Position numbers and translations under genes: made by a program. A DNA stretch of 64,000 nucleotides, taken from contig NZ_JAERVO010000001.1 in the NCBI RefSeq assembly GCF_016798325.1, forward strand, positions 1,178,001 to 1,242,000. Reading direction: 5' to 3'. How positions within the stretch are numbered: position 1 is the first letter of the stretch; the number at the start of each line of letters is the position of its first letter. Shown piece after piece: positions 29,040 through 37,873 of this stretch. The notes below the pieces were generated by a model. It saw nothing but the letters and a program-made list of their open reading frames with translations. It made no database searches and was not told the origin of the DNA. Origin of the DNA: Marinobacter mangrovi (GTDB lineage: Bacteria; Pseudomonadota; Gammaproteobacteria; Pseudomonadales; Oleiphilaceae).

Positions 29040-30017
29040 TCAGGCGCTCACCCGCCATTCCGATCCCGCCTCAGCACTGTCCTTCAACAACCGGCAAACC
29101 TCTTCAGGCTCACTGACTCGCTTGACCTTGTGCCAACAGGCCTCGGCTTCGACGTACTGACGGCGCGTGTAGTTCAGCCACTGCTTGATGCGGCCGGTCA
29201 CATAACGGCCTTCCAGGAAGGTATGCAAGGTGCGTGAATAGTCGACCAGGAGTTCGACGACACCCGCCCAGGGCAAATCCTCACAGGGTTCACCGACCTG
29301 ACTGGCCTTGATCTGACGGGCCAGATCGGGACGCGCCACCAGGCCACGGCCAATCATCACGTCGTCGCAGCCGGACACCTCGCGGCAACGCCAGTAATCC
29401 TCGACGGACCAGACATCCCCATTGGCTATGATCGGCGTACGGACCCGTTCGCGAACCCGTGCGATCTCCTCCCAGTAGGCCGGCGGCCGATAGCCGTCCA
29501 CCTTGCTGCGGGCGTGGATGCAGATCTCACTGGCGCCAGCGGCTTCCAGAGCCTGTCCGCAGGCTACGCCCATGGAACGGTCGTCATAGCCGAGCCGCAT
29601 CTTGGCGGTGACCGGAATCGCTGCAGGGACGGCTTCCCGAACCGCCGCCACCAGGTCGTGCATCAGCTCCGGCTCGCGCATCAACACTGACCCACCACGG
29701 TGCTTATTGACCGTCTTGGCGGGGCAGCCAAAGTTCAGATCCACCTGGGGCGCCCCCAATTCCGCGGCTTTCGCCGCATGAATCGCCACCTGTCGCACAT
29801 CGGAGCCCAACAACTGCACCGCAACCGGCACGCCAGCCTGCGTTTTGGCGCCCTGCTTCAGCTCCGGCGCAAAGCGGTAATAGACCCGCTCCGGCAGCGT
29901 CCCACGCGTCACCCGGATAAACTCGGTGACACAACGATCGATGCCGCCAACCGACGTCAGCAGTTCACGAATGTAACAATCAACCAGCCCTTCCATCGGG
30001 GCGAGAAACAGGCGCAT
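29040..30017 (-). CDS. dusC: tRNA-dihydrouridine(16) synthase DusC
   Basis: FMN-dependent reductase of U16 in tRNA. It starts MRLFLAPMEGLVDCYIRELL, with the FMN/catalytic region VDLNFGCPAKTVNKHRGGSVLM (catalytic Cys), KMRLGYDDRSM, CIHARSKVDGYRP, and VIANGDVWS-like and MIGRGLVARPDL. The C-terminal helical domain begins near PWAGVVELLVDYSRTL. The N-terminus places it in the DusC rather than the DusA/B branch. An in-frame ATG ten codons upstream is possible, but neither start has a strong ribosome site. Confidence 0.9.
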   Translation of the reverse strand: MRLFLAPMEGLVDCYIRELLTSVGGIDRCVTEFIRVTRGTLPERVYYRFAPELKQGAKTQAGVPVAVQLLGSDVRQVAIHAAKAAELGAPQVDLNFGCPAKTVNKHRGGSVLMREPELMHDLVAAVREAVPAAIPVTAKMRLGYDDRSMGVACGQALEAAGASEICIHARSKVDGYRPPAYWEEIARVRERVRTPIIANGDVWSVEDYWRCREVSGCDDVMIGRGLVARPDLARQIKASQVGEPCEDLPWAGVVELLVDYSRTLHTFLEGRYVTGRIKQWLNYTRRQYVEAEACWHKVKRVSEPEEVCRLLKDSAEAGSEWRVSA

Positions 30018-30172
30018 CAGGAAATCCAAAGAGTCTTTGGGCGCCATTGTAGAGAGTTGCGGTGCGAAAGAAAGGTATTGGTGGACCGGATAAGAACAAC
30101 CCGCAATTCGGACGACGTCAGCAGCGGCCAGCTCATCGTTCTTTAGTGGGTCGCGAAAACTCGTGATGACCC

Positions 30173-30282
30173 GGAATCGAATGAACCGCCTTGCCGAAGG
30201 AGGAACAAGGGCGTCCCGGTCGTATTAGCCGGCCATGGACGGCCGTCCAATACAGCGTAGGTAAGGCGGTTCATTCGATTCC
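30173..30282. repeat. 20-bp perfect inverted repeat enclosing a nested palindrome
   Basis: GGAATCGAATGAACCGCCTT (30173-30192) is repeated exactly in inverse orientation at 30263-30282. Read as + strand RNA, the stem extends to 23 bp with one G-U. The 70-nt interior holds a 14-bp palindrome TGGACGGCCGTCCA (30236-30249) flanked by GTATT (30222-30226) and AATAC (30250-30254). It lacks the attC consensus boxes, a clear target-site duplication and a transposase. Confidence 0.75.
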
Positions 30283-30331
30283 CTGCCAGGAGCTCCCAGT
30301 CCTGGATTTGAACATCGACCCAGCCAGGCCT

Positions 30332-30406
30332 CTACTGGGAAAGCGCATAGTTCACGTAGTAATCCATCCATTCAAGAAACGCCCGACTCCGCTTCGACAA
30401 TGCCAT
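30332..30406 (-). CDS. Candidate 24-residue small protein
   Basis: A short frame starting MALSKRSRAFLEWMDYYVNY and ending ALSQ. The case rests on a near-ideal Shine-Dalgarno site (AAGGAG, 6 nt before the ATG) and a plausible promoter about 30 nt upstream. The peptide would be an aromatic amphipathic helix with a basic N-terminus. It lies downstream of DUF2835/htpG on the same strand, and its 3' side runs into the inverted-repeat element. No homologue is recognised; it could also be the broken start of a larger gene. Confidence 0.4.
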   Translation of the reverse strand: MALSKRSRAFLEWMDYYVNYALSQ

Positions 30407-30437
30407 GCCTCTCTCCTTTTGCGTGTGTCACAGCAAA

Positions 30438-30467
30438 AATCTAGGCCTGCGAAGAGAAAAGTCACAA
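30438..30467 (-). promoter_or_regulatory. Candidate promoter of the 24-residue frame
   Basis: On the minus strand, TTGTGA (30462-30467) and TAGATT (30438-30443) are spaced by 18 nt. A start near 30431 would leave about 25 nt before the ATG. Confidence 0.4.
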
Positions 30468-30519
30468 TCAATTATGACTAGGCATTTAAAAGCGAATAGC
30501 TATGGAAAGAAGGGAAAGA

Positions 30520-30738
30520 CTAAAGGCGAGCAATATCCTTGAAGCGCCCTTCACTATCGAAATTGATCCGGAAGGTCCCGTGAACACCGTCACGGAGGGC
30601 AAAGCGGGAAAGAATGCGGGCCGGGAAACGGACGCTGCGTCCGTCCCGGGCCACTGTGCGGACATCATGGGCCACGCCCTGATAGAGCTTTATCCACTCT
30701 TCAGGGCCGATGGCCAGGTCCACCACAATCGACTGCAT
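30520..30738 (-). CDS. DUF2835-family small protein
   Basis: 72-residue protein of unknown function, matching by eye the pseudomonad DUF2835 pattern: SIVVDLAIGPEEWIKLYQG, then VARDGRSVRFPARILSRFALRDGVHGTFRI. The ATG overlaps the htpG stop (TGATG), so it is translated after htpG. The fold looks small alpha/beta, without membrane segments or signal peptide. Confidence 0.85.
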   Translation of the reverse strand: MQSIVVDLAIGPEEWIKLYQGVAHDVRTVARDGRSVRFPARILSRFALRDGVHGTFRINFDSEGRFKDIARL

Positions 30739-32642
30739 CAGGCGTTGCTCATTTCCAACAACAGTCGGTTGAGCCGGCTGACATAGGAGCCGGGATCCTT
30801 GATCTGCTCGCCACTGGCCAGCGTGGCCTGATCGAACAGAACCGCAGCCAGATCGCCGAAGCGCTCATCCGAGCCCTCCTGCTCCAGGCGCGCCACCAGC
30901 GGATGGTCCACGTTGATCTCGAAGATCGGCTTGCTGTCCGGCACTTTCTGGCCGGCCGCTTCCATAATCTTCTTCATCTGTGCGCCCATGTCGTAGTCGC
31001 CCACAACGAGACACGCCGGCGAGTCGGTCAGACGGTTGGTGACGCGGACTTCCTGGACACGATCATCCAGCGCCGTCTTGATGCGCTCCAACAGCCCTTT
31101 ATGGGCTTCGGTCGCCTCCTCCTGATGCTTCTTGTCTTCCTCGGTCTCTTCCTCACCCAGGTCCAGCTCGCCGCGAGCCACGTCCTGCAGCTGCTTGCCG
31201 TCGAATTCGGTGAGATAGCCCATCATCCATTCGTCGATGCGATCGGAGAGGATCAGCACCTCGATGCCCTTCTTGCGGAAGACTTCCAGGTGCGGGCTGC
31301 TCTTGGCGGCGGTGAAGCTGTCAGCCGTGATGTAGTAGATCTTCTTCTGACCGTCCTTCATCCGCTCGATGTAATCGGCCAGGGAGACGTTCTCGGTCGG
31401 CTCACCGGAATGGGTGGACGCGAAACGCAGCAGGCCCGCCACTTTCTCACGGTTGCTGAAGTCCTCGGCCGGACCTTCCTTCAGGACCGTACCAAATTCG
31501 TCCCAGAAACCCTGGTAGTTTTCCGGCTCTTTCTTCGCCAGCTTGCCGAGCATATCCAGAACACGCTTGGTCAGGGCCGACTTGATGTTCTCCACGGTGC
31601 TGTCGTTCTGCAGGATCTCGCGGGAGACGTTCAGGGAAAGGTCGTTGGAGTCCACCACGCCCTTTACGAAACGCAGATACAGCGGCAGGAACTGCTCGGC
31701 GTGATCCATGATGAAAACACGCTGGACATACAGCTTGATGCCGCGCGGCGCGTCCCGGTTGTACAGGTCAAACGGCGCGCGCTTGGGGATGTACAGCAGA
31801 CTGGTGTAATCCAGCTTGCCCTCGACCTTGTTGTGGGACCAGGTCAGCGGGTCCTCGAAGTCGTGGGCGATGTGCTTGTAGAAGCCCTTGTATTCCTCGT
31901 CAGAGATCTCGGTCCGGGGCAGCGTCCAGAGCGCGGTCGCCTCGTTGACGGTCTCGTCCTTCGGCTCGGCATCCTTGTCGTCTTCTTCGCTGCTCTCCGC
32001 CTTCATGACGACCGGGAACGAAATGTGATCGGAATATTTCTTGATCAGGTTGCGCAGGCGGTAGCCATCGGCAAACTCGCTGGCTTCCGGCTTCAGATGC
32101 AGCACGATCTGGGTGCCGCGTGCGGGGCGGTCGACGCTTTCGATGGTGAATTCGCCATCGCCGGTGGATTCCCAGTGAACGCCCTCTTCCGCCGACTGGC
32201 CGGCACGACGGGTAAAGACCTCGACCCGATCGGCCACGATAAAGGCGGAGTAGAAACCCACGCCAAACTGACCGATCAGTTTGCTGTCCTTCTTTTCATC
32301 ACCGGTGAGCTGGCTCAGAAACTCAGCGGTACCGGACCGGGCAATGGTCCCCAGGTTTTCGATCACGTCGTCACGGCTCATGCCGATGCCGTTATCGGTC
32401 AGCGTGACGGTATTCGCGTCCTTGTCGTAGTCCAGACGAATCTTCAGATCGGGATCGTCCTCAAACAGACTGTCGTCCTTCAGGGCCGCGAAGCGCAGCT
32501 TGTCTTCAGCGTCCGAGGCGTTGGACACAAGTTCCCGCAGGAAGATTTCCTTGTTGGAATACAGCGAATGGATCATCAGGTGGAGCAGCTGCTTCACCTC
32601 GGTCTGGAAGCCCAGAGTTTCTTTCTGCGTTTCGACCGTCAT
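30738..32642 (-). CDS. htpG: Molecular chaperone HtpG (Hsp90)
   Basis: ATP-dependent dimeric chaperone. The GHKL ATPase domain ([68 protein letters not shown]) is followed by the middle domain ([43 protein letters not shown]) and the C-terminal dimerisation domain. 634 residues. An acidic charged linker ([11 protein letters not shown], about residues 225-240) is short, as in bacteria. It is co-transcribed with DUF2835. Confidence 0.98.
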   Translation of the reverse strand: MTVETQKETLGFQTEVKQLLHLMIHSLYSNKEIFLRELVSNASDAEDKLRFAALKDDSLFEDDPDLKIRLDYDKDANTVTLTDNGIGMSRDDVIENLGTIARSGTAEFLSQLTGDEKKDSKLIGQFGVGFYSAFIVADRVEVFTRRAGQSAEEGVHWESTGDGEFTIESVDRPARGTQIVLHLKPEASEFADGYRLRNLIKKYSDHISFPVVMKAESSEEDDKDAEPKDETVNEATALWTLPRTEISDEEYKGFYKHIAHDFEDPLTWSHNKVEGKLDYTSLLYIPKRAPFDLYNRDAPRGIKLYVQRVFIMDHAEQFLPLYLRFVKGVVDSNDLSLNVSREILQNDSTVENIKSALTKRVLDMLGKLAKKEPENYQGFWDEFGTVLKEGPAEDFSNREKVAGLLRFASTHSGEPTENVSLADYIERMKDGQKKIYYITADSFTAAKSSPHLEVFRKKGIEVLILSDRIDEWMMGYLTEFDGKQLQDVARGELDLGEEETEEDKKHQEEATEAHKGLLERIKTALDDRVQEVRVTNRLTDSPACLVVGDYDMGAQMKKIMEAAGQKVPDSKPIFEINVDHPLVARLEQEGSDERFGDLAAVLFDQATLASGEQIKDPGSYVSRLNRLLLEMSNA

Positions 32643-32838
32643 GGGGAATGGTTCTCCTTGCTTGGTACCAGTCTTGTTGCTGTATTAGCCGATATTCCGA
32701 CTAACCACTTTTGATCTGGCAAAGAAGATTGGGGCGCTTGCTTCCATTTCAAGCGTTTTGGGCAAGGAGGAATGCTGAGCGGGAACGTTCCGGGCGGTCA
32801 GCTTGCCTGATCGCCCGGCAGAAAATGACCGACAGGCG

Positions 32839-33273
32839 TCAGTCTTCCATCAGGAAATGGGCCCGGGCCGTGGCGATCGGCTGGCTGCGGGACTTCTGCC
32901 AGGCGGTGATCATCACGTTGGCCACGCGGTTGCCCTGGCGCGTCAAACGGCACTCGGCGTAGGTTTCGCGATCAAGACCGGCGCGCAGATAGTCCAGCGA
33001 GAAATCGACGATGCGCGGCATGCGCAGGGATTCCTGGGACATCATCAGATAGATGGCGGCGGACAGCTCCATGAATCCACCAATCACCCCGCCATGGATG
33101 GCCGGCAGGATGGGGTTACCCAGGTTGTCCTGTTTGCGCGGCAGCCGGAAGATCAGGTCGTCGCCAAAGCGATCGCACTGCAAACCGATGGTGCCGGCAT
33201 AGGGAATGTCCGCCAGCAGTCGCGAAAAATCTCCGGTGTCCTGGGTGTAGCGCAGGGTCTCGGCGCTGGTCAT
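32839..33273 (-). CDS. PaaI-family hot-dog thioesterase (second of a tandem pair)
   Basis: 144-residue acyl-CoA thioesterase-like protein. HGG is present (PAIHGGVIGGFMELSA), but the usual Asp of the following helix is Glu. The start was set at ATG 33273, which overlaps the stop of the preceding thioesterase by 4 nt (ATGA). The two proteins are related but diverged, suggesting a heteromeric hot-dog enzyme or sequential substrates. Confidence 0.88.
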   Translation of the reverse strand: MTSAETLRYTQDTGDFSRLLADIPYAGTIGLQCDRFGDDLIFRLPRKQDNLGNPILPAIHGGVIGGFMELSAAIYLMMSQESLRMPRIVDFSLDYLRAGLDRETYAECRLTRQGNRVANVMITAWQKSRSQPIATARAHFLMED

Positions 33274-33743
33274 ACCGCACCTCCGGTGATCAATTCGCGA
33301 TAGGCTTTCGGCGTGGCTTCCCGGCCGATTCGCATGAACGTGGCCACACAATTGGCGATGGTCTGGCCATGGCTTTCCTGATAGGCCTCACAACGGGTGA
33401 AAATGATGTTGCGGGTGACGCGGTAGGTCTCGGCTCGCGCCAAAACCGCCTCGTCCGGCTCGGCCGGACGCATGTAATCGACCCGAAGGTCCAGCGTCGG
33501 ACAGAGCTCGAAGTCGTCCAGGGCACAGATGATGACGGAACCGGAGGTGGTGTCCATCAGCGTGGTGATGGCGCCACCGTGGATAATCCGCGACTCGGGA
33601 TTGCCAATGATTTTCTCGCTGTAGGGCAGGCGCAGCACCAGGTGGTTCTCGCGCGCCTCCGCCACATCAATCCCCAGCGCCTTGACCTGCTCCAGGGTAT
33701 GGATAAACCGGTTGACCCGGTCAAATCGGATTGAATCGTTCAT
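33270..33743 (-). CDS. PaaI-family hot-dog thioesterase (first of a tandem pair)
   Basis: 157-residue hot-dog protein with HGG and Asp (ESRIIHGGAITTLMDTTSGS), typical of phenylacetate-type and general acyl-CoA thioesterases. It is translationally coupled to the second thioesterase. Substrate unknown. Confidence 0.9.
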   Translation of the reverse strand: MNDSIRFDRVNRFIHTLEQVKALGIDVAEARENHLVLRLPYSEKIIGNPESRIIHGGAITTLMDTTSGSVIICALDDFELCPTLDLRVDYMRPAEPDEAVLARAETYRVTRNIIFTRCEAYQESHGQTIANCVATFMRIGREATPKAYRELITGGAV

Positions 33744-33788
33744 GCCAGTTACTACCTCAGTGGCAACGATGGCGCTTGCAGGACCGCC

Positions 33789-34514
33789 CTACTGATCGTC
33801 GCCTTTCTTGGATACGGGGTCGTCGAACACTTTGCCCGACCGCAACGTGTCCAGCGCATCGGAGCGGAATTCCCGACGGTACAGGATAACCACCACCAAC
33901 GTGGACGCGATGATGAAACACGCTGGGTGTACAAACCAGGTCACCACGGCGAGCGCATAATAATAGGAACGTAGCCCAAGGTTAAATGCATCGCCCGCCA
34001 GACTACAGACCCGTGCCGAGCTTTGGGCAAAGGCCTCGCGGGAGGCCGGGGATACCTGTTTGTCGTCACTCAACGGTGCGCCGCCCACCAGCACCGCCGC
34101 GAAATTGTACATCCGCATGGACCAGGTGAACTTGAAAAAGGCGTAGACGAATACCAGCATCAGCATGAACAGCCGGATTTCCCAGACCGACCGGTTACCG
34201 CTGCTGGCAAACGGCAGCGTGCTGAACACCTCCATCACTTCCTGGGTGTAGCCCAACGCCGTCAACAAACCCGCCAGGATCAGCAGGCAACTGGACGCGA
34301 AAAAGGCCCCGTTGCGCTCCAGGTTCCCGACCACCGAAGCGTCGGCAATCCGGTTGCTGCGCTTGAGCATGGCGCGCATCCAGTCTTCCCGGTAGAGGTC
34401 CAACGTGTTGGACAGACACGGACGGTCGTGGGCCTTGCGCCGGGAATACTCGCTGTATCCCAGCCAGCAGATCAAAAACCAGGCCAGGGCCATCAGGTCC
34501 AGTAGAGGTATCAT
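33789..34514 (-). CDS. DUF599 membrane protein
   Basis: 241-residue integral membrane protein of unknown function. Hydrophobic segments lie at about residues 4-20, 72-92, 112-132 and 188-212. The family-type stretch RPCLSNTLDLYREDWMRAMLKRSNRIADASVVGNLERNGAFFASSCLLILAG is clear. It lies 45 nt upstream of the tandem thioesterases on the same strand and is divergent from the M48 protease. No function is assigned. Confidence 0.88.
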   Translation of the reverse strand: MIPLLDLMALAWFLICWLGYSEYSRRKAHDRPCLSNTLDLYREDWMRAMLKRSNRIADASVVGNLERNGAFFASSCLLILAGLLTALGYTQEVMEVFSTLPFASSGNRSVWEIRLFMLMLVFVYAFFKFTWSMRMYNFAAVLVGGAPLSDDKQVSPASREAFAQSSARVCSLAGDAFNLGLRSYYYALAVVTWFVHPACFIIASTLVVVILYRREFRSDALDTLRSGKVFDDPVSKKGDDQ

Positions 34515-34687
34515 CGGGGACGTCCGTCAGCAGCATGAAACAGGCGCGCCGTCGGCGTCACCCTTCTCTCCAAGCATAACCAATGGCCCCGAATACCTCT
34601 ATTATACAAGGCGCTAACGTCCATCACGCGATCCGGTCAAGGTATGCTATAACCTGATGCAATCCTCAATGGTTCATGGAGTGATGT

Positions 34688-35971
34688 GTGAAACATTTGC
34701 GACTATCCCTTCTACCCCTGCTGATGGGCCTGCTCCTCTCGCTGAACGGCTGTGCCGTCAATCCAGTCACCGGTGAGCGACAGTTGTCGCTGATTTCCGA
34801 AAGCCAGGAAATCTCGATGGGCAAAGAGCAATACAAGCCCACGGTGCAACTGCAGGGTGGCCTGTACCAGGCCGATCCGGAGCTGACCGACTACGTTCAG
34901 AGTGTCGGCCAGAAACTGGCGGCCGTCAGCGACCGGCCGGATCTGCCCTACGAATTCGTGATCCTCAACAGCAGCGTGCCCAACGCCTGGGCCCTCCCCT
35001 CCGGCAAGATCGCGATCAACCGCGGCCTGCTCACCAAGCTGGAAGACGAAGCGCAGCTGGCCTCCGTCCTGGGGCACGAGATTACTCACGCCGCCGCTCG
35101 CCACAGCGTTCAGCGCATGCAACAGGGCATGATCCTCAACGCCGGCATCGCCGGTCTCGGGATCGCCCTTTCGGACAACGACTACGCCTCGCTGATCATG
35201 GGCGGGGCGGCGCTGGGAAGTCAGCTGACAATGGCCCAATACAGCCAGGGCAATGAACTCGAAGCCGATCACTATGGTGTCGAGTACATGGTCAAGGCGG
35301 GCTACGACCCTCAGGCCGCTGTCGAACTGCAACAGATTTTCGTGAAGCTGGCCGAAGGCAACAGTAGCAGCTGGGTCGATGGCCTGTTTGCTTCACACCC
35401 GCCTTCCCAGGAACGGGTCCGCGCCAACCAGGCCCTGGTGGACAAACTCGGCAATCCCGGGGGCTATCGGGGCGAGCAGGTTTATGACAAAAAACTGGCC
35501 TACCTGCGCAGCAAGCAGCCCGCCTACGACGCCCAGGATGAGGCCCTGAAGATGGCCAACGAGGGCAATATGGACGCCGCCCTCGAGAAGGTGAACAAAG
35601 CCATCAAGATCGAACCGAAGGAACCGGCGTTCTATGCCCTGCGCGGCCAGATCCTGAAGGAACAGGGCAAAAAAGACGCCGCTCAAAAGGACTTCGATAA
35701 AGCCGTGTCCCTGTATCCAGAGATGTTCAGCTACCGCCTGTATCGGGGTCTGGGCTACCTCGACGCCGACAAAGTCAGCGCGGCCCGCACCGACCTGGAA
35801 GCGGCCAACAAGGTCGTGCCCACCGCAATCGCCTACCTGCGTCTCGGCGACATCGCCGTGAAACAGAATCGCAAGGAGGAAGCGGCCCAGTACTACGCCG
35901 CTGTTGCCCAGACCGACAGCGATCTGGCCAAAGAAGCCCAACAGAAGCTCGCCGCGCTCCAGCAATCGTAG
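34688..35971 (+). CDS. M48-family lipoprotein metalloprotease with TPRs (BepA-like)
   Basis: Probable periplasmic zinc protease in outer-membrane quality control. It has a lipobox LNGC (Cys22), the zinc motif in LGHEITHAAARHS (HExxH), the third ligand Glu in ELEADHYGVEYM, and C-terminal TPR repeats (ALEKVNKAIKIEPKEPAFYALRGQIL). At 427 residues it is shorter than E. coli BepA (487) and, unlike BepA, appears lipid-anchored. The start is GTG, 6 nt after GGAG. A terminator follows. Confidence 0.9.
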   Translation: MKHLRLSLLPLLMGLLLSLNGCAVNPVTGERQLSLISESQEISMGKEQYKPTVQLQGGLYQADPELTDYVQSVGQKLAAVSDRPDLPYEFVILNSSVPNAWALPSGKIAINRGLLTKLEDEAQLASVLGHEITHAAARHSVQRMQQGMILNAGIAGLGIALSDNDYASLIMGGAALGSQLTMAQYSQGNELEADHYGVEYMVKAGYDPQAAVELQQIFVKLAEGNSSSWVDGLFASHPPSQERVRANQALVDKLGNPGGYRGEQVYDKKLAYLRSKQPAYDAQDEALKMANEGNMDAALEKVNKAIKIEPKEPAFYALRGQILKEQGKKDAAQKDFDKAVSLYPEMFSYRLYRGLGYLDADKVSAARTDLEAANKVVPTAIAYLRLGDIAVKQNRKEEAAQYYAAVAQTDSDLAKEAQQKLAALQQS

Positions 35972-35990
35972 AACCTGCCGTTGTATCGCA

Positions 35991-36018
35991 AAGGCCCGTA
36001 TTGACGGGCCTTTTTTGT
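35991..36018 (+). terminator. Intrinsic terminator of the M48 protease gene
   Basis: AAGGCCCGT (35991-35999) pairs with ACGGGCCTT around a 4-nt loop and is followed by six T. Confidence 0.9.
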
Positions 36019-36140
36019 ATCCCCCAACGTCACTCCGTTTTTTCTGGCCCAATCCGACAGACCGTTCAACGCGTCACCAGTTGACTTAATAGAGTAAAAG
36101 CTCTAAAAATCAGTAAACACGATAAGAAAGGCGGGTAACC

Positions 36141-36689
36141 ATGTTAGCCAAACCTCTCAGACCCATGGCGCTGCAGGCCCGGCGGCTCTATGTTGAATTG
36201 ATGTTCCAGGTGATGGGCCGGGCCCTGCAGGGCATCAGCGAAGTGGACCAGGCGGCCCGGGATGAAGCCAGGGAACTCCCGGAGGGCTTTCTGTTCGAGA
36301 TGATGGTCCGCCCCAACGGGCCGTCCCTGGTGGTGGAGCATCTGGGCGGGGGCCGCTTCCACTACCATGGCGACAATCCGCCTCGACCGGTCGACCTGTC
36401 GATCCAGTTCAAGCACATCGCCCATGCCTTCCTGGTGGTGTCATTCCAGGAAAAAACCTCCGAGGCCTTCGCTCACGACCGCATGCTGGTCGACGGCGAT
36501 ATCAGCTACGCGCTGCGCATGACCCGCATCCTCAACCGGCTGGAAGTCTTTATCCTGCCCAAGCTGGTGGCCAGCCGTGCGGTGAAGGAGTACCCGGCCA
36601 ATCTCAAACTGCCGCAGAAGGTCCTCAGCGCAGCGCGCATCTACCTGAAGGTCGCCACCCAATTCTTTGACACAGCGAGAGCATCATGA
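36141..36689 (+). CDS. SCP2-like lipid-carrier-type protein
   Basis: 182-residue cytoplasmic protein without a signal peptide. The central part (FLFEMMVRPNGPSLVVEHLGGGRFHY, VDLSIQFKHIAHAFLVVSFQEKTSEAFAHDRMLVDGDISYALRMTRILNRLEVFIL) resembles a sterol-carrier-protein-2 fold, known for binding long acyl chains or acyl-CoA. The assignment is from pattern only. Its stop overlaps the start of an iron alcohol dehydrogenase (ATGA), suggesting it presents a hydrophobic alcohol or aldehyde to that enzyme. Confidence 0.7.
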   Translation: MLAKPLRPMALQARRLYVELMFQVMGRALQGISEVDQAARDEARELPEGFLFEMMVRPNGPSLVVEHLGGGRFHYHGDNPPRPVDLSIQFKHIAHAFLVVSFQEKTSEAFAHDRMLVDGDISYALRMTRILNRLEVFILPKLVASRAVKEYPANLKLPQKVLSAARIYLKVATQFFDTARAS

Positions 36690-37873
36690 GTCAGCGTTAC
36701 TACGAGTTTTTCTGCCCCGTCAAAGTCATTGCCGGCAAGGCGGCGCTGGAACACATCCCCTACGAGCTGTCAGGCCTGGGCGTCGGTCGGCCGCTGCTGA
36801 TTACGGACAAGGGCGTGCGTGCAGCCGGATTGCTGGAGCCGGTACTGGAAGCCTGTGAAGAAGGCGGTCAGGAAATCGTGACCATTTACGACGACGTGCC
36901 GCCCGATTCGTCCACTCACGTGGTCAAGGACATTGCCGGCATCTATCGCAGCGAGCAATGCGATTCGATTATTGCGGTCGGTGGCGGCTCGGCCATCGAT
37001 ACCGCCAAAGCCGTAAACATTCTGGTGTCCGAGGGCGGTGACGATCTTTCCGCCTACGCCGGCGCGGGCGTTCTCACCAGTCCGCTGAAACCCTTCTTCG
37101 TCGTGCCGACAACCGCCGGTACCGGGTCGGAAGTCACCTCCGTCGCCGTGATTGCGGATACGGAGAAGTCGGTGAAGCTGCCCTTCACTTCATCGTTCCT
37201 GCTGCCGGACGCGGCCATCATCGACCCGCGCATGACGCTGACCCTGCCGCCGCACATCACCGCGGCCACCGGGATGGACGCCCTCACCCATGCCACGGAA
37301 GCCTTCACCTGCATGGCGAAGAATCCGCTCAGCGACGCCTACGCCACGGCCGCCGTGAAAAAAATCAGCACGCATCTGCTGAAGGTCATGGACAATCCGA
37401 AAAACACCGACAGTCGACTGGAGCTCGCCGAAGCCTCCACCATGGCCGGCATTGCCTTCTCCAATTCCATGGTGGGGTTGGTCCACGCACTGGGGCACGC
37501 CACCGGCGCGATCTGCCATCTGCCTCACGGCCTGTGCATGAGCCTGTACCTGCCCTACGTGCTGGAATACAACCTGGAGACCATCCGCGAGCCGCTGGGC
37601 GAACTGCTGCTGTATATGGCCGGGCCGGACGTCTATGCCACCACGCCGGCCAACCGCCGCGCCGAGGAATGCATTTCCGCCATCCGTAAGCTGCGCGATG
37701 CGCTCTACCAGCACTGCAAACTGCCCCGGACCCTGCAGGAGACCGGCAAGGTCGAGCAGGACCAGCTGGAGCGGATTGCACGGCTGGCCCTCGACGACGG
37801 TTCGATCATGTTCAACCCCCGCGAAGTCACACTGGACGACGCCATGGCCGTCCTCAAGCGCGCCTGGGGGTAA
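36686..37873 (+). CDS. Iron-containing alcohol dehydrogenase (group III)
   Basis: NAD(P)-dependent dehydrogenase with the nucleotide-binding GGGSAIDTAKAVNIL, VPTTAGTGSEVTSVAV, and metal ligands in MDALTHATEAFTC and HALGHATGAICHLPHGLC. 395 residues. It starts inside the stop of the SCP2-like gene. The partner suggests medium- or long-chain alcohols, such as intermediates of alkane or wax-ester turnover; this is inferred. A 15-bp hairpin follows 11 nt after the stop. Confidence 0.92.
   Translation: MSQRYYEFFCPVKVIAGKAALEHIPYELSGLGVGRPLLITDKGVRAAGLLEPVLEACEEGGQEIVTIYDDVPPDSSTHVVKDIAGIYRSEQCDSIIAVGGGSAIDTAKAVNILVSEGGDDLSAYAGAGVLTSPLKPFFVVPTTAGTGSEVTSVAVIADTEKSVKLPFTSSFLLPDAAIIDPRMTLTLPPHITAATGMDALTHATEAFTCMAKNPLSDAYATAAVKKISTHLLKVMDNPKNTDSRLELAEASTMAGIAFSNSMVGLVHALGHATGAICHLPHGLCMSLYLPYVLEYNLETIREPLGELLLYMAGPDVYATTPANRRAEECISAIRKLRDALYQHCKLPRTLQETGKVEQDQLERIARLALDDGSIMFNPREVTLDDAMAVLKRAWG

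Larger units (their letters stand above)
30018..30519. other. 502-nt region holding an inverted repeat and a micro-gene candidate
   Basis: Unusually long for this window. From left to right it holds the dusC upstream region, a 110-nt inverted-repeat element (30173-30282), a 24-codon open frame with a strong Shine-Dalgarno site (30332-30406, minus), and its candidate promoter (30438-30467). No recognisable protein family, tRNA or insertion sequence. Confidence 0.6.

Noticed and set aside
30173-30282. Integron attC site
   Set aside because: The outer repeats do not match the RYYYAAC and GTTRRRY boxes, and there is no integrase or cassette array.
30191-30481. 96-codon + strand frame across the inverted repeat
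   Set aside because: TTG start, no ribosome site, odd composition, and it runs antisense to the better supported micro-gene.
30903-32714. 603-codon + strand frame
   Set aside because: Antisense to htpG.
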